From positions 10,247,382-10,311,381 of the forward strand of contig NC_049989.1 in the NCBI RefSeq assembly GCF_000003815.2: a stretch of DNA of 64,000 nt, read 5' to 3'. Each line of letters opens with the position of its first letter. The first letter of the stretch is position 1. The stretch is from Branchiostoma floridae. Taxonomy: Eukaryota; Chordata; Leptocardii; Amphioxiformes; Branchiostomatidae. The position numbers were made by a program, and so were the translations under genes. Below the pieces are notes generated by a model. The model searched no databases. It was given only the letters and a program-made list of their open reading frames with translations, and was not told the origin of the DNA. Positions 49,001-59,198 of this stretch are shown here, piece by piece.

Positions 49001-49631
49001 TTTTGTACACGCATCTAGTTCGCGCCCATTGGTGCCTATTGGCGTCTAGTTCGCGCCCACTGGTGCCTATTGGCGTCTAGTTCGTGCCCACTGGTGCCTA
49101 TTGGCGTCTAGTTCGCGCCCATCGGTGCCTATTGGCGTCTAGTTCGCGCCCATCGGTGCCTATTGGCGTCTAGTTCGCGCCCATCGGTGCCTATTGGCGT
49201 CTAGTTCGCGCCCATCGGTGCCTATCGGCGTCTAGTTCGCGCCCACTGGTGCCTATTGGCGTCTAGTTCGCGCCGACTGGTGCCTATTGGCGTCTAGTTC
49301 GCGCCCACCGGTGCCTGTTGGCGTCTAGTTCGTCCCCATTCACAGCATTTGCCACTTGCAAGTTTGCAATACACATGTACTTTGTACGTTGTACATGTGT
49401 GTGAATACAGAGTGATCTCAGGACAGTTAACGATTGCGGTACCGTCATTACGAAAATACATTTTTCATAACCTAGAAATAATCAAAACAAGGAAATACAA
49501 TTAAATGAACAATTTGAATCTTAGTTTATCTTGTGTATCTCACCTGTTTGTCCGAGCACATCTCTTACCAGTGTGGGAGACAGAAACATGACGATCAGAG
49601 CCGTTTGTAGCAACCGACATGATGCTGCCAT
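39088..49631 (-). CDS. Receptor tyrosine kinase with three Ig-like domains (853 residues, 14 coding exons)
   Basis: Single-pass membrane receptor that phosphorylates tyrosines after ligand binding. Exons 5' to 3': 49631-49544, 47925-47750, 47533-47404, 47244-47179, 46924-46737, 46039-45904, 45315-45013, 43601-43398, 42719-42519, 41863-41682, 41381-41313, 41013-40796, 40469-40335, 39553-39088. All phases match; TGA stop. Residues 1-27 form a signal peptide. Ig1 is about 30-131, a Thr/Pro linker 132-153, Ig2 154-261, Ig3 262-362, TM about 382-404, kinase about 455-725. Kinase motifs: IGRGAFG, VVVK (K494), FVHE (E511), HGDLAARN (591-598, HGD for HRD), DFG (611), RWMAPE. The tail is Ser-rich, with YVYYKV. 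The Ig domains lack canonical cysteines. A 69-bp repeat array precedes the last exon. It is head to head with the sulfotransferase gene. I do not place it in a vertebrate RTK family. Confidence 0.92.
39541..39913 (-). repeat. 69-bp tandem array spanning the 3' splice site of the last kinase exon
   Basis: The first 13 bp of the unit lie in the real exon start. Six copies of the acceptor-plus-exon-start segment occur (positions 39541, 39610, 39679, 39748, 39817, 39894). On the minus strand each unit reads CCCCACAG, then GTACAACATGATGCTG, then GACGAGTTCAGCC, then GTAAGTAACG. The four middle copies lack 8 bp that the outermost copy and the real exon have. Confidence 0.95.
40048..40092. repeat. 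(CA)n microsatellite
   Basis: A near-pure CA run in the last intron of the receptor kinase. It is followed at about 40131-40167 by a near-perfect hairpin (TAATTACTTGGGCTC and its inverse). Confidence 0.85.
43988..44834. mobile_element. 847-bp element with CAGTGGAAGCCGCTTAATTG ends, TA target
   Basis: Inverted ends CAGTGGAAGCCGCTTAATTG / CAATTAACTGGCTTCCACTG are flanked by TA on both sides. The ends resemble those of pogo/Tigger-type elements in the mariner superfamily. No transposase frame is seen, so it is nonautonomous. GCAATTATCCGGCG words recur inside (about 44036 and 44689). It sits in the kinase intron between Ig3 and the transmembrane exon. A 173-bp relative lies at 54576-54748. Confidence 0.85.
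47574..47625. repeat. Two tandem 26-bp units, each a perfect 22-bp palindrome plus TGCT
   Basis: Each palindrome is centred on GTTAAC (47574-47595 and 47600-47621) with arms GTTGTTATGTT. They are identical, separated by TGCT and followed by another TGCT. They lie in the kinase intron between the two halves of Ig1, about 40 bp from the 3' splice site of exon 3. Confidence 0.95.
48083..48299 (+). mobile_element. tRNA-derived SINE
   Basis: A-box-like TGGCGCAATCGGCAGCG and B-box-like GAGTTCGAACCC lie at tRNA spacing. They are followed by a body with CCCTTGGGAAAGACACTTCA and CACGACTTTCCTCACT, and an (AAACC)n tail. This is the layout of a tRNA-headed SINE. It lies in kinase intron 1. Confidence 0.8.
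48475..48602. mobile_element. Short inverted-repeat element
   Basis: Arms GACTCAAAGCTGATATG (left) and CATATCAACTTTGAGTC (right), each with a further TATCTGCACAT segment, form a hairpin of about 128 bp in kinase intron 1. No target duplication was identified. Confidence 0.6.
48958..49341. mobile_element. MITE-like element whose interior is a 31-bp minisatellite
   Basis: The left end GAATGGGCGCGAAC is mirrored by GTTCGTCCCCATTC at the right end. From 49021 to 49330 there are about ten tandem 31-bp units of the form CGCGCCCAYTGGTGCC followed by TATTGGCGTCTAGTT, with few substitutions. The unit itself contains the inverted terminal word (GTTCGCGCCCA). It lies in kinase intron 1, about 200 bp from exon 1. 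Confidence 0.9.
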
Positions 49632-50839
49632 GATGACCAGGGGTTAGCAGTAACTCCGAAGGTCGATGGTTCGAATCCCAGGTTGCCTTGTATAACTTGA
49701 AGAAGTCTAGTGCGAGTTCCTAACACCAGTATGCACGCTCCTATCCACCTTTGGGGTTACCAGTTGCGATCCACCGTTTCCTTGTTTGGATAAGCCTGGT
49801 GACCTATAGAATCCACCGTACGGTCCTATGAAAGTATGGTGTGCGTGCCCCGTGCGTTAAGCACAACTTCTCAAACTCTATACAACTTGTCTTTCCGAAG
49901 TACTAACTTAAGATTGTGCGAGTACAGGACTCGTTTGTTGTGTCATGGCCCATGCGCCTGCTTCGGCGGTGCCAAAATGAAGGAGAGTTTGTGTCCGAAG
50001 TCGACATGTGACGTCATATCAGGAAGTCTGGTCATGAGTCTTGAACAAACAATGACGTCAATATGTTCTAAGGTATGCCATGTAGCGGACTGAACGCGAG
50101 GTCACGTAGGGTCATCGCGCTTCCCGTGAGAATTTTCAACAGTTGAGAATTGAACTATATTTTTACGTACGTGAAAAAATGGCGCGCGCGGTAATTATTG
50201 GTTTAGAATCATATTCGATATTAGAATTTAGATTATTTACATGTTTACTACATGTATTTGACTTTTGTTCACTTGCAATTAGCCCCATGAGCATGGATTT
50301 GCAATAATAAAAACTTACCTTTTACTATTATAACGTTACCTACATTTTTCATTGAGGTAAGAACAATTTAGGCATCTTTTCTTGGCTCACGTTTTTTTTT
50401 TTTGCGCTCTCACATAGTAAGATTATAGTCTGCAGAGGATATAATACAATAAATTCACTTGTAGCCCCAAAGATTGATACCAAAGATGTGTTTGACAATG
50501 ACATACGATGTACATATTTTGAAAGTTCATCTGTGTTGCTAAAAGTTATTCTTGAAATAGTTGAACTGTAATTTCCAACACCAAAATTGGACTCACCCAA
50601 ATTTTCGACTGCACAGCATCAGTCTTTGTCAAGGAATGAACAATCCACTACTGTCGTGACGTCACGTTTTGCAGATAGAACACTTGACTCAGTGAGCAGT
50701 GGATCATAGGTTGCAGGAAGTCTATGGCGCCCACCGTCTCTATTCAAGGATGGTCGTAAAGCGCTGATGTAGATGGCCTCTGTAATATATGTGTGTCGTA
50801 ATTAATACGATGTACATGTTGTTGTTTTGCAGATGCAGC
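49632..50839. promoter_or_regulatory. Shared upstream region of the divergent kinase and sulfotransferase genes
   Basis: It separates two divergent start codons by 1,208 bp. Three perfect CRE octamers (TGACGTCA) lie at 50009-50016, 50053-50060 and 50657-50664; the last is inside a repeat also found at 59199-59484. A B-box-like GGTTCGAATCCC near 49671 is probably a SINE remnant. Transcription start sites and a TATA box are not evident. A 3' splice site TTTTGCAG at 50825-50832 suggests a noncoding 5' exon of the sulfotransferase gene in this interval. Confidence 0.4.
50565..50755. mobile_element. Repeat with AACTGTAATTTCCAACAC end, copy 1 (one end decayed)
   Basis: It is collinear with 59199-59484: CAAAATTGGACTCACCC, CAGTCTTTG, AAGGAATGAAC, TGTCGTGACGTCACG, CAGTGAGCAGTGGATCATA, TCTATGGCGCCCACCGTC. 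The right arm is lost. It brings a CRE octamer into the divergent promoter region. Confidence 0.65.
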
Positions 50840-53800
50840 ATGGCCTGCCCAGCCTCTCCATGGACGTTACTTCGCAGGAAACGCTACGTCTTCTACTGTA
50901 TCCTCTTCGCAGCTTTGTTCGTGCTCACCCCCCTGTTCTACGACGTGGGTCTTCTCAGGAGAAAATCCATTCTGGCAAAACACAAGGCAAGGAAACAACA
51001 AGACGTCTTAAACATCACGGGAAGCTTAAGAGGACTTCTTAGGGAACAACACTTCACATCTTCTTCCTTAAGACATGTCACGGTCAAGCCCTGGAGTAAG
51101 ATAGTTCCCTCCGTAACAAGTTCTACTCAGAACACGGACAGGAGAAAAACAACAAGAAACATCCACCTATCTACATATAGAAGTAATGGTGTGAACACAG
51201 AAATCGACGACAGCGAAGAAAGAAGGAAACATATTCCTTCACTGCAAAGACCCAAAATGCCTCCAAGACTCCTTAAGTCTCCCCCTTATCATCACATGAT
51301 AGACAGGACAAGTATCACAACGTCTGTGCCTAAGAAGGACACGCCCCTACACGGAACTCTCGCTCAGTCACGTTCAGATATCGCGAGAGGTCAACGGCAG
51401 GTCAAAAAACTTGGAGTCGTCATTCTAGCGCTCATGCGTTCGGGATCCTCGTTCGTTAGCGAACTGTTAAACAACAATAGGGATTTCTTTTACCTCTTCG
51501 AACCCATGTGGACCCTCAAACATAACGGTAAATACTTCTTTAGACCAAAAGGATCCGAAGTAGTGGCTGACTTGAAAGGAACACGTGTGAACCGGTTCGA
51601 TCGTGAGTACAACAGCTTCTACGAACGCGCGAAGCTGCAAATGTTGAACGGACTTTTTCACTGCAACTTTACCGGGATGGGGCCTTATTACGCCTCGTAT
51701 CTAAGAGGAGCTTTCATCGGGAGAAACGCGAGTCGGACGGTGAGAGACGCCTGTCGAACTGCTCGCTTTAAAATCAGAGCGGGAAACAGAACTGACTGTC
51801 CGATTCTACTCAGAAACATTCCCAGATTTCTGACCGAACTGTGCGCAACACACAAACATGTGGCGGTGAAAGCCATCCGTGTAGACAAGGTGGACGAGCT
51901 GTTGCCACTCGTGGAAGATCCTTCGCTGGACCTGAAGATTGTACACTTGATAAGGTAAACATTCGTGTCATTACAAACCCGCTTTTAGACCCCCTCACTC
52001 TAAAACCGGATCAGCAGGAATCAAGCAGAATTAGCCGGAATGAAGAATTTGCAAAGTTCTCGCCCCTTGCGGATGTGAATTCCATATTGACCTTATACAA
52101 GTTCACACGAGAAGCGGAATGAGCCGAAATGCCGTCTGAATGAAAATTGTTCGTATATTCCTGGGTATTCGTAGTGCGTTTTATAAATTCGAGATTCATA
52201 TGATGCGAAATATAGTTTGATTCCAAGACATACGGCATAAGATTCTGTTAATACATTATATATTCTATTTGAGTTATATACTGGCGTTTTTTTTTAACGT
52301 ATAAATTGAATATATTTTAACAGGGATCCTCGAGCAATAGTAGCATCCAGGCTGGCACTGTCGCACCCTGCCGCCGTGCGGAACCCATTGGGACTGCAGG
52401 AGCTGCTGATCCGGACCCTTGAAGCAGACGAAATCTGCGGTTGGATGGAGAGAAACGTGCAGTACAGGGATAACTTACCTCAGCAGCTACGGGGGAGGTC
52501 AGACATTCGTCTATAACTTTTCTTTAAGGAACGTGTAAATTTCTTTTGCAAACTGTACCGATCTTATGGCTAGGCCATGTTGATTTGATGATTTATAGGG
52601 ATGGCATTCGCGTGCGCATTGATGTTCGGCCGCTTCGATAAAGAAACTTTCAACAATACTGTTAATCGTACAAAGCAAAATAAGCAAAAGTATGCCTTAG
52701 AATATTAACGTCAATTCCAAGATCAAAGAAGATGTGAAAGAACAAAAAGGAAGAATCTATTTTTCGGTATACTATACTTGTGTATACGTGACATGTGTTC
52801 TGTCATTTGTTCAACCTTCCAGACCACTTAGATGTCATATTGAAGGCAGCTTTCTTTTGGCCACCTTTTTCATTTGTACGCTTGCATCAGCCTTTGGGTT
52901 CCTAGAGGATCTCATACATATAATGAAATCAACATGGCCTTACGTATACCTTGATCCTAGAACCAGAATTATCGACCAGAGTATGATAGAACCTATCCCC
53001 AGTGCGCAATGGCTAAAACATGCTTGAGCCTTCGAATTCCACTCTTAGTAATAAATAAGGTATATACCATCATGAATAGCATAAGTCAGCATCGTCTGCT
53101 TAGGAGTTTGTAGTTAGCAGCAAACTGACACAGCTTCGATCATTTCACCCACATTTCACTTACGATATCGTCCTTTTGTATCTGTTGTGTCCAAATGAAA
53201 GCGCTGTCATACGTCATAGTCATAGTATCAATACTGTACGTATCAATACAGGTACGCTTTAGTACGGTACGAAGACGTGGCAGCCGACCCCTCAACTATG
53301 GCGGAGAAAATCTACAACTTTCTGGGGATTCCCTTGCCAGATGAGGTCAGTGCTGGGTGACTATCTAATCTAGGGTTTGACTTCAGTGTCCAGAAATCTA
53401 CTACTTTAATCTATCTGTTGGGTGACTATCTAATATATGATTTGAATTTAGTTTCCTAAAATACTTAAATCTAATACTTTAATATATCTGTTTCTAACTT
53501 AAGATGGGCGGCCTATAATAGAACTAGGCAAGTCAGAAAAAGGTCGACCGGTCATAATATTTCCGTCCAACTTCTATTGCCATCCTACAACAATGGTGTC
53601 GCTTCTACCACTACACTTATGGCTACCACACTGATGTCACGCCTTCAACAAGACAATTTACATATTCGTATTTTTTTAGATCAGAACAAAATCAATACCA
53701 TCGCTGATGTTAGACATAAAATCTACTTACTGTGGCCTTACATACCGTTTAGTGCCCACCTGTTTCTGTTGCATGTATGTATAGGTTACGGATTGGATCG

Positions 53801-54467
53801 AGAAGAACACAAAGGGTCACCATCACATCTTCAGTAAGTACCAGACCAACAGGAACTCCCAGGCCACCTTGGACACCTGGCGACACAAACTCGTCTTTTC
53901 CTCCGTCTCCAAGGTGCAGAGCAGGTATGTACAGCCCTCTTAAGACTAACCTGGGTACCAGACTGGGTTCAGGGCCTTCACAAGCCAGATCATCGGCTCT
54001 AGGGCTAAGATGCCCCGAAGAGAATTTTACCACAGAACCCCCCCCCCCCCCCCCCGGAAACAGTCTGGTATCCAGGCTAATTCGACTTGATTCTTAATCT
54101 AAAATAGATTCACGATAGCTGTACCAGTACCATTTACCACTCTGCGTCAGACCTTTACATGCAAATTTTATGAAAACGGTGTTACTTCTTTCATTTTTTT
54201 GGTTTATTGTGATATTTCTGTCCTATTAATATATTGATAATTGAGTGTCATTTTTGTTTTGATATTCACATATTATTTATAGCCTCAAATATTGGAATCT
54301 AAGCATTTTTGTCATATACATTCTTTTTGTATAATCCCCACCACAGGTGCCACAACATCATGACTGAGTTGGGATATCGGCTGGTGTACAATGCAAGCGA
54401 ACTGACTAACATGACGAACATACTGGTAGAGGAGCCGTCACCAGAAATTGCTAATTTGATCATATAG
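50840..54467 (+). CDS. Carbohydrate 6-O-sulfotransferase, CHST1/3-like (547 residues)
   Basis: Golgi type II membrane enzyme that transfers sulfate from PAPS to a sugar hydroxyl on keratan/chondroitin-type glycans. Exons: 50840-51954, 52324-52497, 53252-53345, 53785-53924, 54347-54467 (TAG); phases 2, 2, 0, 2 match. The ATG at 50840 was chosen because it lies just inside an exon whose 3' splice site ends at 50832 and gives a typical N-terminus: short cytosolic tail (RRKR), then TM about 16-34. A Lys/Arg-rich stem runs to about 190. The 5'-phosphosulfate loop is LMRSGSSFVSELLNN (Arg about 200), followed by FFYLFEP. The 3'-phosphate region is HLIRDPRAIVASR (about 369-381); YEDVAADP and YNFLGI follow. 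Several NxS/T sites occur. CHST1-7 family is clear; the exact orthologue and acceptor sugar are not. Confidence 0.93.
53947..54079. mobile_element. Palindromic MITE, TAGCCTGG family, copy g
   Basis: Ends TAACCTGGGTACCAGACTG / CAGTCTGGTATCCAGGCTA, with a poly-C run inside, in the last sulfotransferase intron. Unlike the other copies, no 9-bp target duplication is visible (TCTTAAGAC versus ATTCGACTT). Confidence 0.75.
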
Positions 54468-54575
54468 ACACGAGACAATACAAGACTAACAATAAGCTGA
54501 ATCAACGGACTAAGCTGCGTATGCGCCGCAATATGCATCCTGGGTAATATGTCAAATTGAAAGACATAAACAGTA

Positions 54576-54748
54576 CAGTAGAAGCCAGTTAATTGCACAA
54601 CGGATTAACGCACACTTCTGTTAACTGCATAGAATCCCAAAATCCAAACCGGTGCGATCCAGCTAGATAACTTCGCATTATTGCACCAGTCGGATAATTG
54701 CACGAAATTCACTGACAAATAGGCCGTGCAATTAAGCGGCTTCTACTG
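54576..54748. mobile_element. 173-bp MITE with CAGTAGAAGCC ends, TA target
   Basis: Ends CAGTAGAAGCCAGTTAATTG / CAATTAAGCGGCTTCTACTG are flanked by TA. It is a short deletion relative of the 847-bp element at 43988-44834. It starts 108 bp after the sulfotransferase stop, so probably in its 3' UTR. Confidence 0.85.
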
Positions 54749-55186
54749 TATTAGCAAGCATATAGTGTAGACAATTACAACAACTGTTTACAAGTAAGAG
54801 GCTTACATTGAATGGAGAGACTCTTTTTATATTACTCAACCACTGCTTTATTATCTCCGACGGTGACCTTCCTCAGGGCGATTCTGACTGGTTCACATTG
54901 TACTGCAGCAACATGTACCAACGGCTTACCGTTGCGATCACAAGCACAAGTTATTTACCTATATATACAGTGAAATGTCGGTAAAAATTAAGCAGGAGTT
55001 GTGTAAAAAGAGTTTCTTTATTCAGTGACATACCAACCTGATGAACTTATTTACAGAAGGGACTTTCACATTTGACTTACTAAAGTCACTTAAGTATTAC
55101 CCAAAATGTAACGCATGCGCGCATACGCAGCTTGATTCGTGAACTGGCTTTTGGTCTCAGCCAGACGTCTTCGCGGATCCGGAATA

Positions 55187-55444
55187 GTAGCACCCTGGGG
55201 GCCAGCTGGATCAAGCTAGGACAGTTTATTCGGTGGCCCAAGCTAAGACAGTCAGTCCGCAGATTTCCTACTAGCGCTCCGGGTAGTTTAAGCCGAATGA
55301 GGTCCACATGCTCTTAAGTGTAGCGATAACTCCTTCGGACTTAAACTCCCCGGGAGCGCTGAGGTGAGATCGTCGGGCTCACTGCCTTGGATCCCCGAAC
55401 AAAACTCGCTAGTTACCCGATCCTGTCTGCCCCCCAGGGTAGAA
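55187..55444. repeat. Interspersed repeat with TACCCTGGG ends, copy 2
   Basis: It contains the inverse of the words in 37447-37660 (CTCGCTAGTTACCCGATCC, CTCCTTCGGACTTAAACTCC) together with inverted internal arms AGCGCTCCGGG / CCCGGGAGCGCT. Confidence 0.5.
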
Positions 55445-56197
55445 CAGTAGAAACTGGCCGCTGGTTATGAAGGAAACTTTATGCTAGGCTAACTATTCCG
55501 GTGTATTCAACGTTTTCGACCAAGTTCTATTTCTTTAGAAACCAGCATAGTCTGGTAGATTTTGTAATTGAAATATTATTTTGCTGTGCAAACAAAATTA
55601 TTGGCAAAACATGATTTTAATCTCTTACATTAGGAGACTTGACTTTATATTAATGTATCATAGCAGTCCGTACGGACCAGTGATATAGTTGTTTTAATTA
55701 AGAACATTTTAAGTTTTACTACTTCATTGCAATAATGCGATGGCTAATTTAAGAAACGTTTTAAGTAATGAGATAGAGTCATAGTTTTTAAAGAAAAATC
55801 GTGCTATTTATTGATAATTTTTGATTTACAAAAATATCATCATGTGTTTTACAGCAATGATTATGTGTATATAAAGATAAAAGAAACTCAGTTGTATTGT
55901 CGCTACATCATTCACAGTATTTATTCACACTCATTGATTTGACGAAAGTCATATCTTTAATGCATTAAATTACAAGTTTCTTGCAATGTTAAAGTACTAC
56001 ATTCAAATCTTTAATATCATTCCAGGTCCTAGCTACGAAAGCAAAGTTGGGGAAATATACGACATAATAAAATAATTGTATCAGACTTCGTGTTTCTTTT
56101 TTCGTATCGCATGAACATACGTAGCTCATGATTTGGCTAAAAGATGAACGTACAAACATGTGATTAAGGGTTAATGACCCGCCTGTTCCTCGGTATA

Positions 56198-56414
56198 CTG
56201 TAAATGCAGAAATGTTCACGGTGGATTAATGTTCGCGGTTAAGCACCGCGAATTTAAAACCACCGCACCGCGAATTTAAAACCACCGCGAACATTTTTCT
56301 ATTATGATATTAGATTGCAGTCTATGGTGTTACCGCGAAATTAAATCCACCGCGAAAAGTCCTTTTTCCCGCTACCGCGAAATTAAATCCCCGCGAACTT
56401 AAATACATTTACAG
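56198..56414. mobile_element. MITE with CTGTAAATGCAG ends, copy 5
   Basis: TA-flanked, with an internal short duplication of ACCGCGAATTTAAAACCACCGC; otherwise as 5979-6186. Confidence 0.8.
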
Positions 56415-56630
56415 TATTGTGTCATAACGCCTGGGCCTTTGCTATAACCACCGAATAAAAGCACCTCCTTCGCTTCGCTCACTCGATGCAAATCGACATC
56501 AACGGCGTCATAACAAACATGGAACGGGGCCTTCTGATTGGTCCGCGGCGCCTGGCTATATGATAATACCTAATCTCACATAAGATTCAGCTAAGTCTTA
56601 TTTGGCACACAAACATGACACCACATTTTC

Positions 56631-59118
56631 CTACGGGTTGAAAACAGATACTGGAACGTCCATGGCTTCTCGGAGCGCATCCAAACGCTTCTTGTTGTAT
56701 TCCATGTCAAGGAACGGGACGAAGAAGAAGACCTGAAAACGACAAAGAAAAGGATAATAAATAAGATGTCCAATGATAAATAATACCATTGGTGAAGTGA
56801 TAACGGTGATATGACTGATAAAGTCATCCTCCTAACGTTTTTGTTGAATGTGAATTGATAATTTCAAGCAAACTGTTTATTTACCGTGTTGAAGACGAAG
56901 CACAGCGGCACCAAGGTCGGGAACAGTCCACTGGAGAAGGACGCAGCCTGGAAAACAAGACACGTGGCGATTTCAAGGCAGACATTGGCTAGTAAATGCA
57001 GAATATTTCCCGCCTATCTTATATAAGTGTGTTTTGTTTTTAATGCTCGGCGTGTTTCGTGAAATGCATAGCCTTATGAAGAAAAAGGAGGATAAAAACA
57101 AGGCACTTCTACGAAAGAATAAATGAATGGATGCATGAATGAATGCATGAATGAAAGGTCGAAGGAATGAGTTCGAGCTGGTAAAAGTCATCCCCCCCAC
57201 ACACCTACAACACACTCGTTCTGCCAAGTGACCTGAGAGACGGCGACCCCCAACCCTCAGGTCACGTGACCCTTCATTGCTGAAGAAACCACGGCAGATG
57301 CCTGGTGGAAGCTTCTCAATGCAAGCATTGTTTTATCGTGAGTACCAGAGTTTAACTTTCACATTCCTAAGACATTCTCTGATAGCTTGTACCTCTGCTT
57401 CTGAACCCTCGGTCTGTCCTGGACGGAACTCTATCTCCACCACGTCCAGCCACTCCGCCCGGGTGTAAGTGAAGATCTGCACACGGTAACGTTCTTCATC
57501 CACCTATCAACACGAAGGAGAAGTGGGTTTGCACTCACGTGATTATGACGTCAGTCAGTGTCCGCCATGTGGATGGGTTAAAGAATCGTAGCAAGGCATT
57601 CAAAGGACAGGAGAGGTGAGAAGAAAAGTCATTATGAGATATGGTCCATCAACATGTATGTTTTCCTATACGGCAGCCATACTAACTATGGTACCGATGG
57701 AGGCAAATTGATGACGTCACTCAGTGTCCGCCAGATAGAGCGATGATTGTGAATAAACCGGACCAGTCGCCATCTTGGATTTTTCCAACATGGCGGCCTT
57801 GGCTGTTCTATCTGTTAGTTGTGATATATCCTGCAATTACTCCCTGTACATGACATGTTAAGATATGACAACGGACAAATTCTATATTTTACCTTCCAAC
57901 ATAAGACGCACGTCAATGTCAATCTTATCATGGAAGCTTATCTGTGTTGGTAGTAATAATTATAGTACTATGCTAAACACAAAGGTATACAGGAATCAAA
58001 TTTTCAACAACCACTGTCGCCTTCTTCAGGATCAATACCGGCGGTAACCAATCACTTCAGAGCGTAAACTCGCGAGAGTTACGGACACGTGATCAGACGC
58101 AGACACACCGTGCTAATAAGATCACGTGTCTGTAACGTTAACTCTCGCGAGTTTACGTTCTGAAGTGATTGGTCATCAGTATTGATCCTGAAGAAGGCGA
58201 AGGTGGTCGTTGAAAGTTTGTGTAGAAAGAAAGTTTAGCATCCTACTATGTTAATCTTTTTACTTCCTGACGAGCTTATAAAAATGACATATTGACTGCA
58301 GCGTTACGCCAAATGGCGCTTACAGCCGTTGACCAACTATAGGTCAATTATGACTTCACCTTGTTGACCTTGTGTTTCCTCCAGTAAGGACTGTCGACCT
58401 TGACCTTCTCAAGTGCACCAAGCAAACTTTTCAAACAGTCGGGAGCTGTGGAGTCAGAGTGCCAACTGGAATTGTATAGGAGAAGAAGTTAAGCTTAGAG
58501 GGCACAACCAACCGTACGTGCAAATACGTGCTGTCTACGTGCCAAAACGTGGGCAATCTTTTGGGATCCGTAAGTGGTAAGTACCCCGTATGAACTCGTA
58601 GGGATCGGACGGATTTTGGGGCACGCAGACACGCTGTAGAACTTAACGTGCAGGCAAAACTTTGTGTGCCATCGAGCTGCGGATTTGCCCCCCGTACGTG
58701 CCAGTACGGGCGACGCGTCTACCCTGTACAGCCTGAGCGTTTTCAGAAATACGTGGCGGACGTGGCCTCCAAAAACAAAACGTACCGACAAATTGCCGGT
58801 ACGGTGGGTTGTGAGCTTTAAAGAAAGCAGAATCATCCCACAATACACGTACATCTGTTATTCTTTTTGACTACAAATTGTCCAAATGTAATTTTTACAT
58901 TTTCGAACACAGGGCCATGGGCCTTCAATTTTTACTTGTTGCTCACAATGCATCACAGTGCGCATGCGCGCGTAAAATCCCGATCTAGCTTATACAGCTT
59001 TTTATTGAACTCACGTTTCCTTGTGAGAGTGAAGATTCCGGATTCCGGGAAGCCACATGGCCGGCCGGATGGCGGCTTGAACGGGAGCCTGGATGGAACT
59101 CAGGAAACAACACGCCAT
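56631..59118 (-). CDS. Small conserved-looking protein with one hydrophobic segment, 161 residues (DUF1499-like?)
   Basis: Exons 5' to 3': 59118-59015, 58465-58360, 57503-57393, 56947-56885, 56732-56631 (TAG stop). All borders are AG/GT and phases 2, 0, 0, 0 agree, which supports a real gene despite short exons. The N-terminal 35 residues carry Arg/His/Lys and no acidic residue until near the end (AAIRPAMWLPGIRNLHSH), resembling a mitochondrial presequence. Residues 36-107 are hydrophilic with a YRVQIFTYTRAEWLDVVEIE core. A hydrophobic segment follows at about 114-137 (LFPTLVPLCFVFNTVFFFVP), then DMEYNKKRLDALREAM. The DVVEIE..S.S..NKKRL pattern vaguely recalls DUF1499 proteins, but I cannot confirm it. 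Function unknown; mitochondrial or other membrane location is inference. Intron 1 holds a MITE. Confidence 0.75.
57962..58250. mobile_element. Inverted-repeat element of about 290 bp
   Basis: Long arms containing CTTCTTCAGGATCAATAC, CCAATCACTTCAG, and CTCGCGAGAGTTA mirror each other around about 58105. It lies in intron 2 of the small membrane-protein gene. No clear target duplication. Confidence 0.75.
58491..58826. mobile_element. MITE with AAGCTTAGAGGGCACAACC end, copy 2
   Basis: Same family as 34493-34809 in the opposite internal order (GTACGTGCAAATACGTGCTG, CTACGTGCCAAAACGTGGGC). It lies in intron 1 of the small membrane-protein gene. Confidence 0.8.
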
Positions 59119-59198
59119 GTCAGCACAGCTGGAGAAGGTACGTAGAAACGTACTATTATTCATCATCATCATCAAACGTATATTATTGAACTAAAATT

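Larger units (their letters stand above)
54468..56630. other. Intergenic DNA between sulfotransferase and the small membrane-protein gene
   Basis: The two genes converge here. It holds the 173-bp pogo-like MITE (54576-54748) and a GGCGATTCTGACTGGTTCAC repeat (about 54760-54925, related to about 59935-60060). It also has the TACCCTGGG repeat (55187-55444) and a CTGTAAATG MITE (56198-56414). The remainder is AT-rich with no exon seen. Confidence 0.5.

Noticed and set aside
33032-49631. Joining the discoidin gene and the kinase into one discoidin-domain receptor (DDR-like)
   Set aside because: Both genes have their own signal peptide and stop codon, and the kinase already has a complete Ig-type ectodomain and transmembrane exon. 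Adjacency on one strand does not imply fusion.
50789-50839. Upstream ATG for the sulfotransferase at 50789
   Set aside because: It lies before the 3' splice site TTTTGCAG at 50825-50832. The ATG at 50840 gives the short basic tail plus membrane anchor expected of Golgi sulfotransferases.
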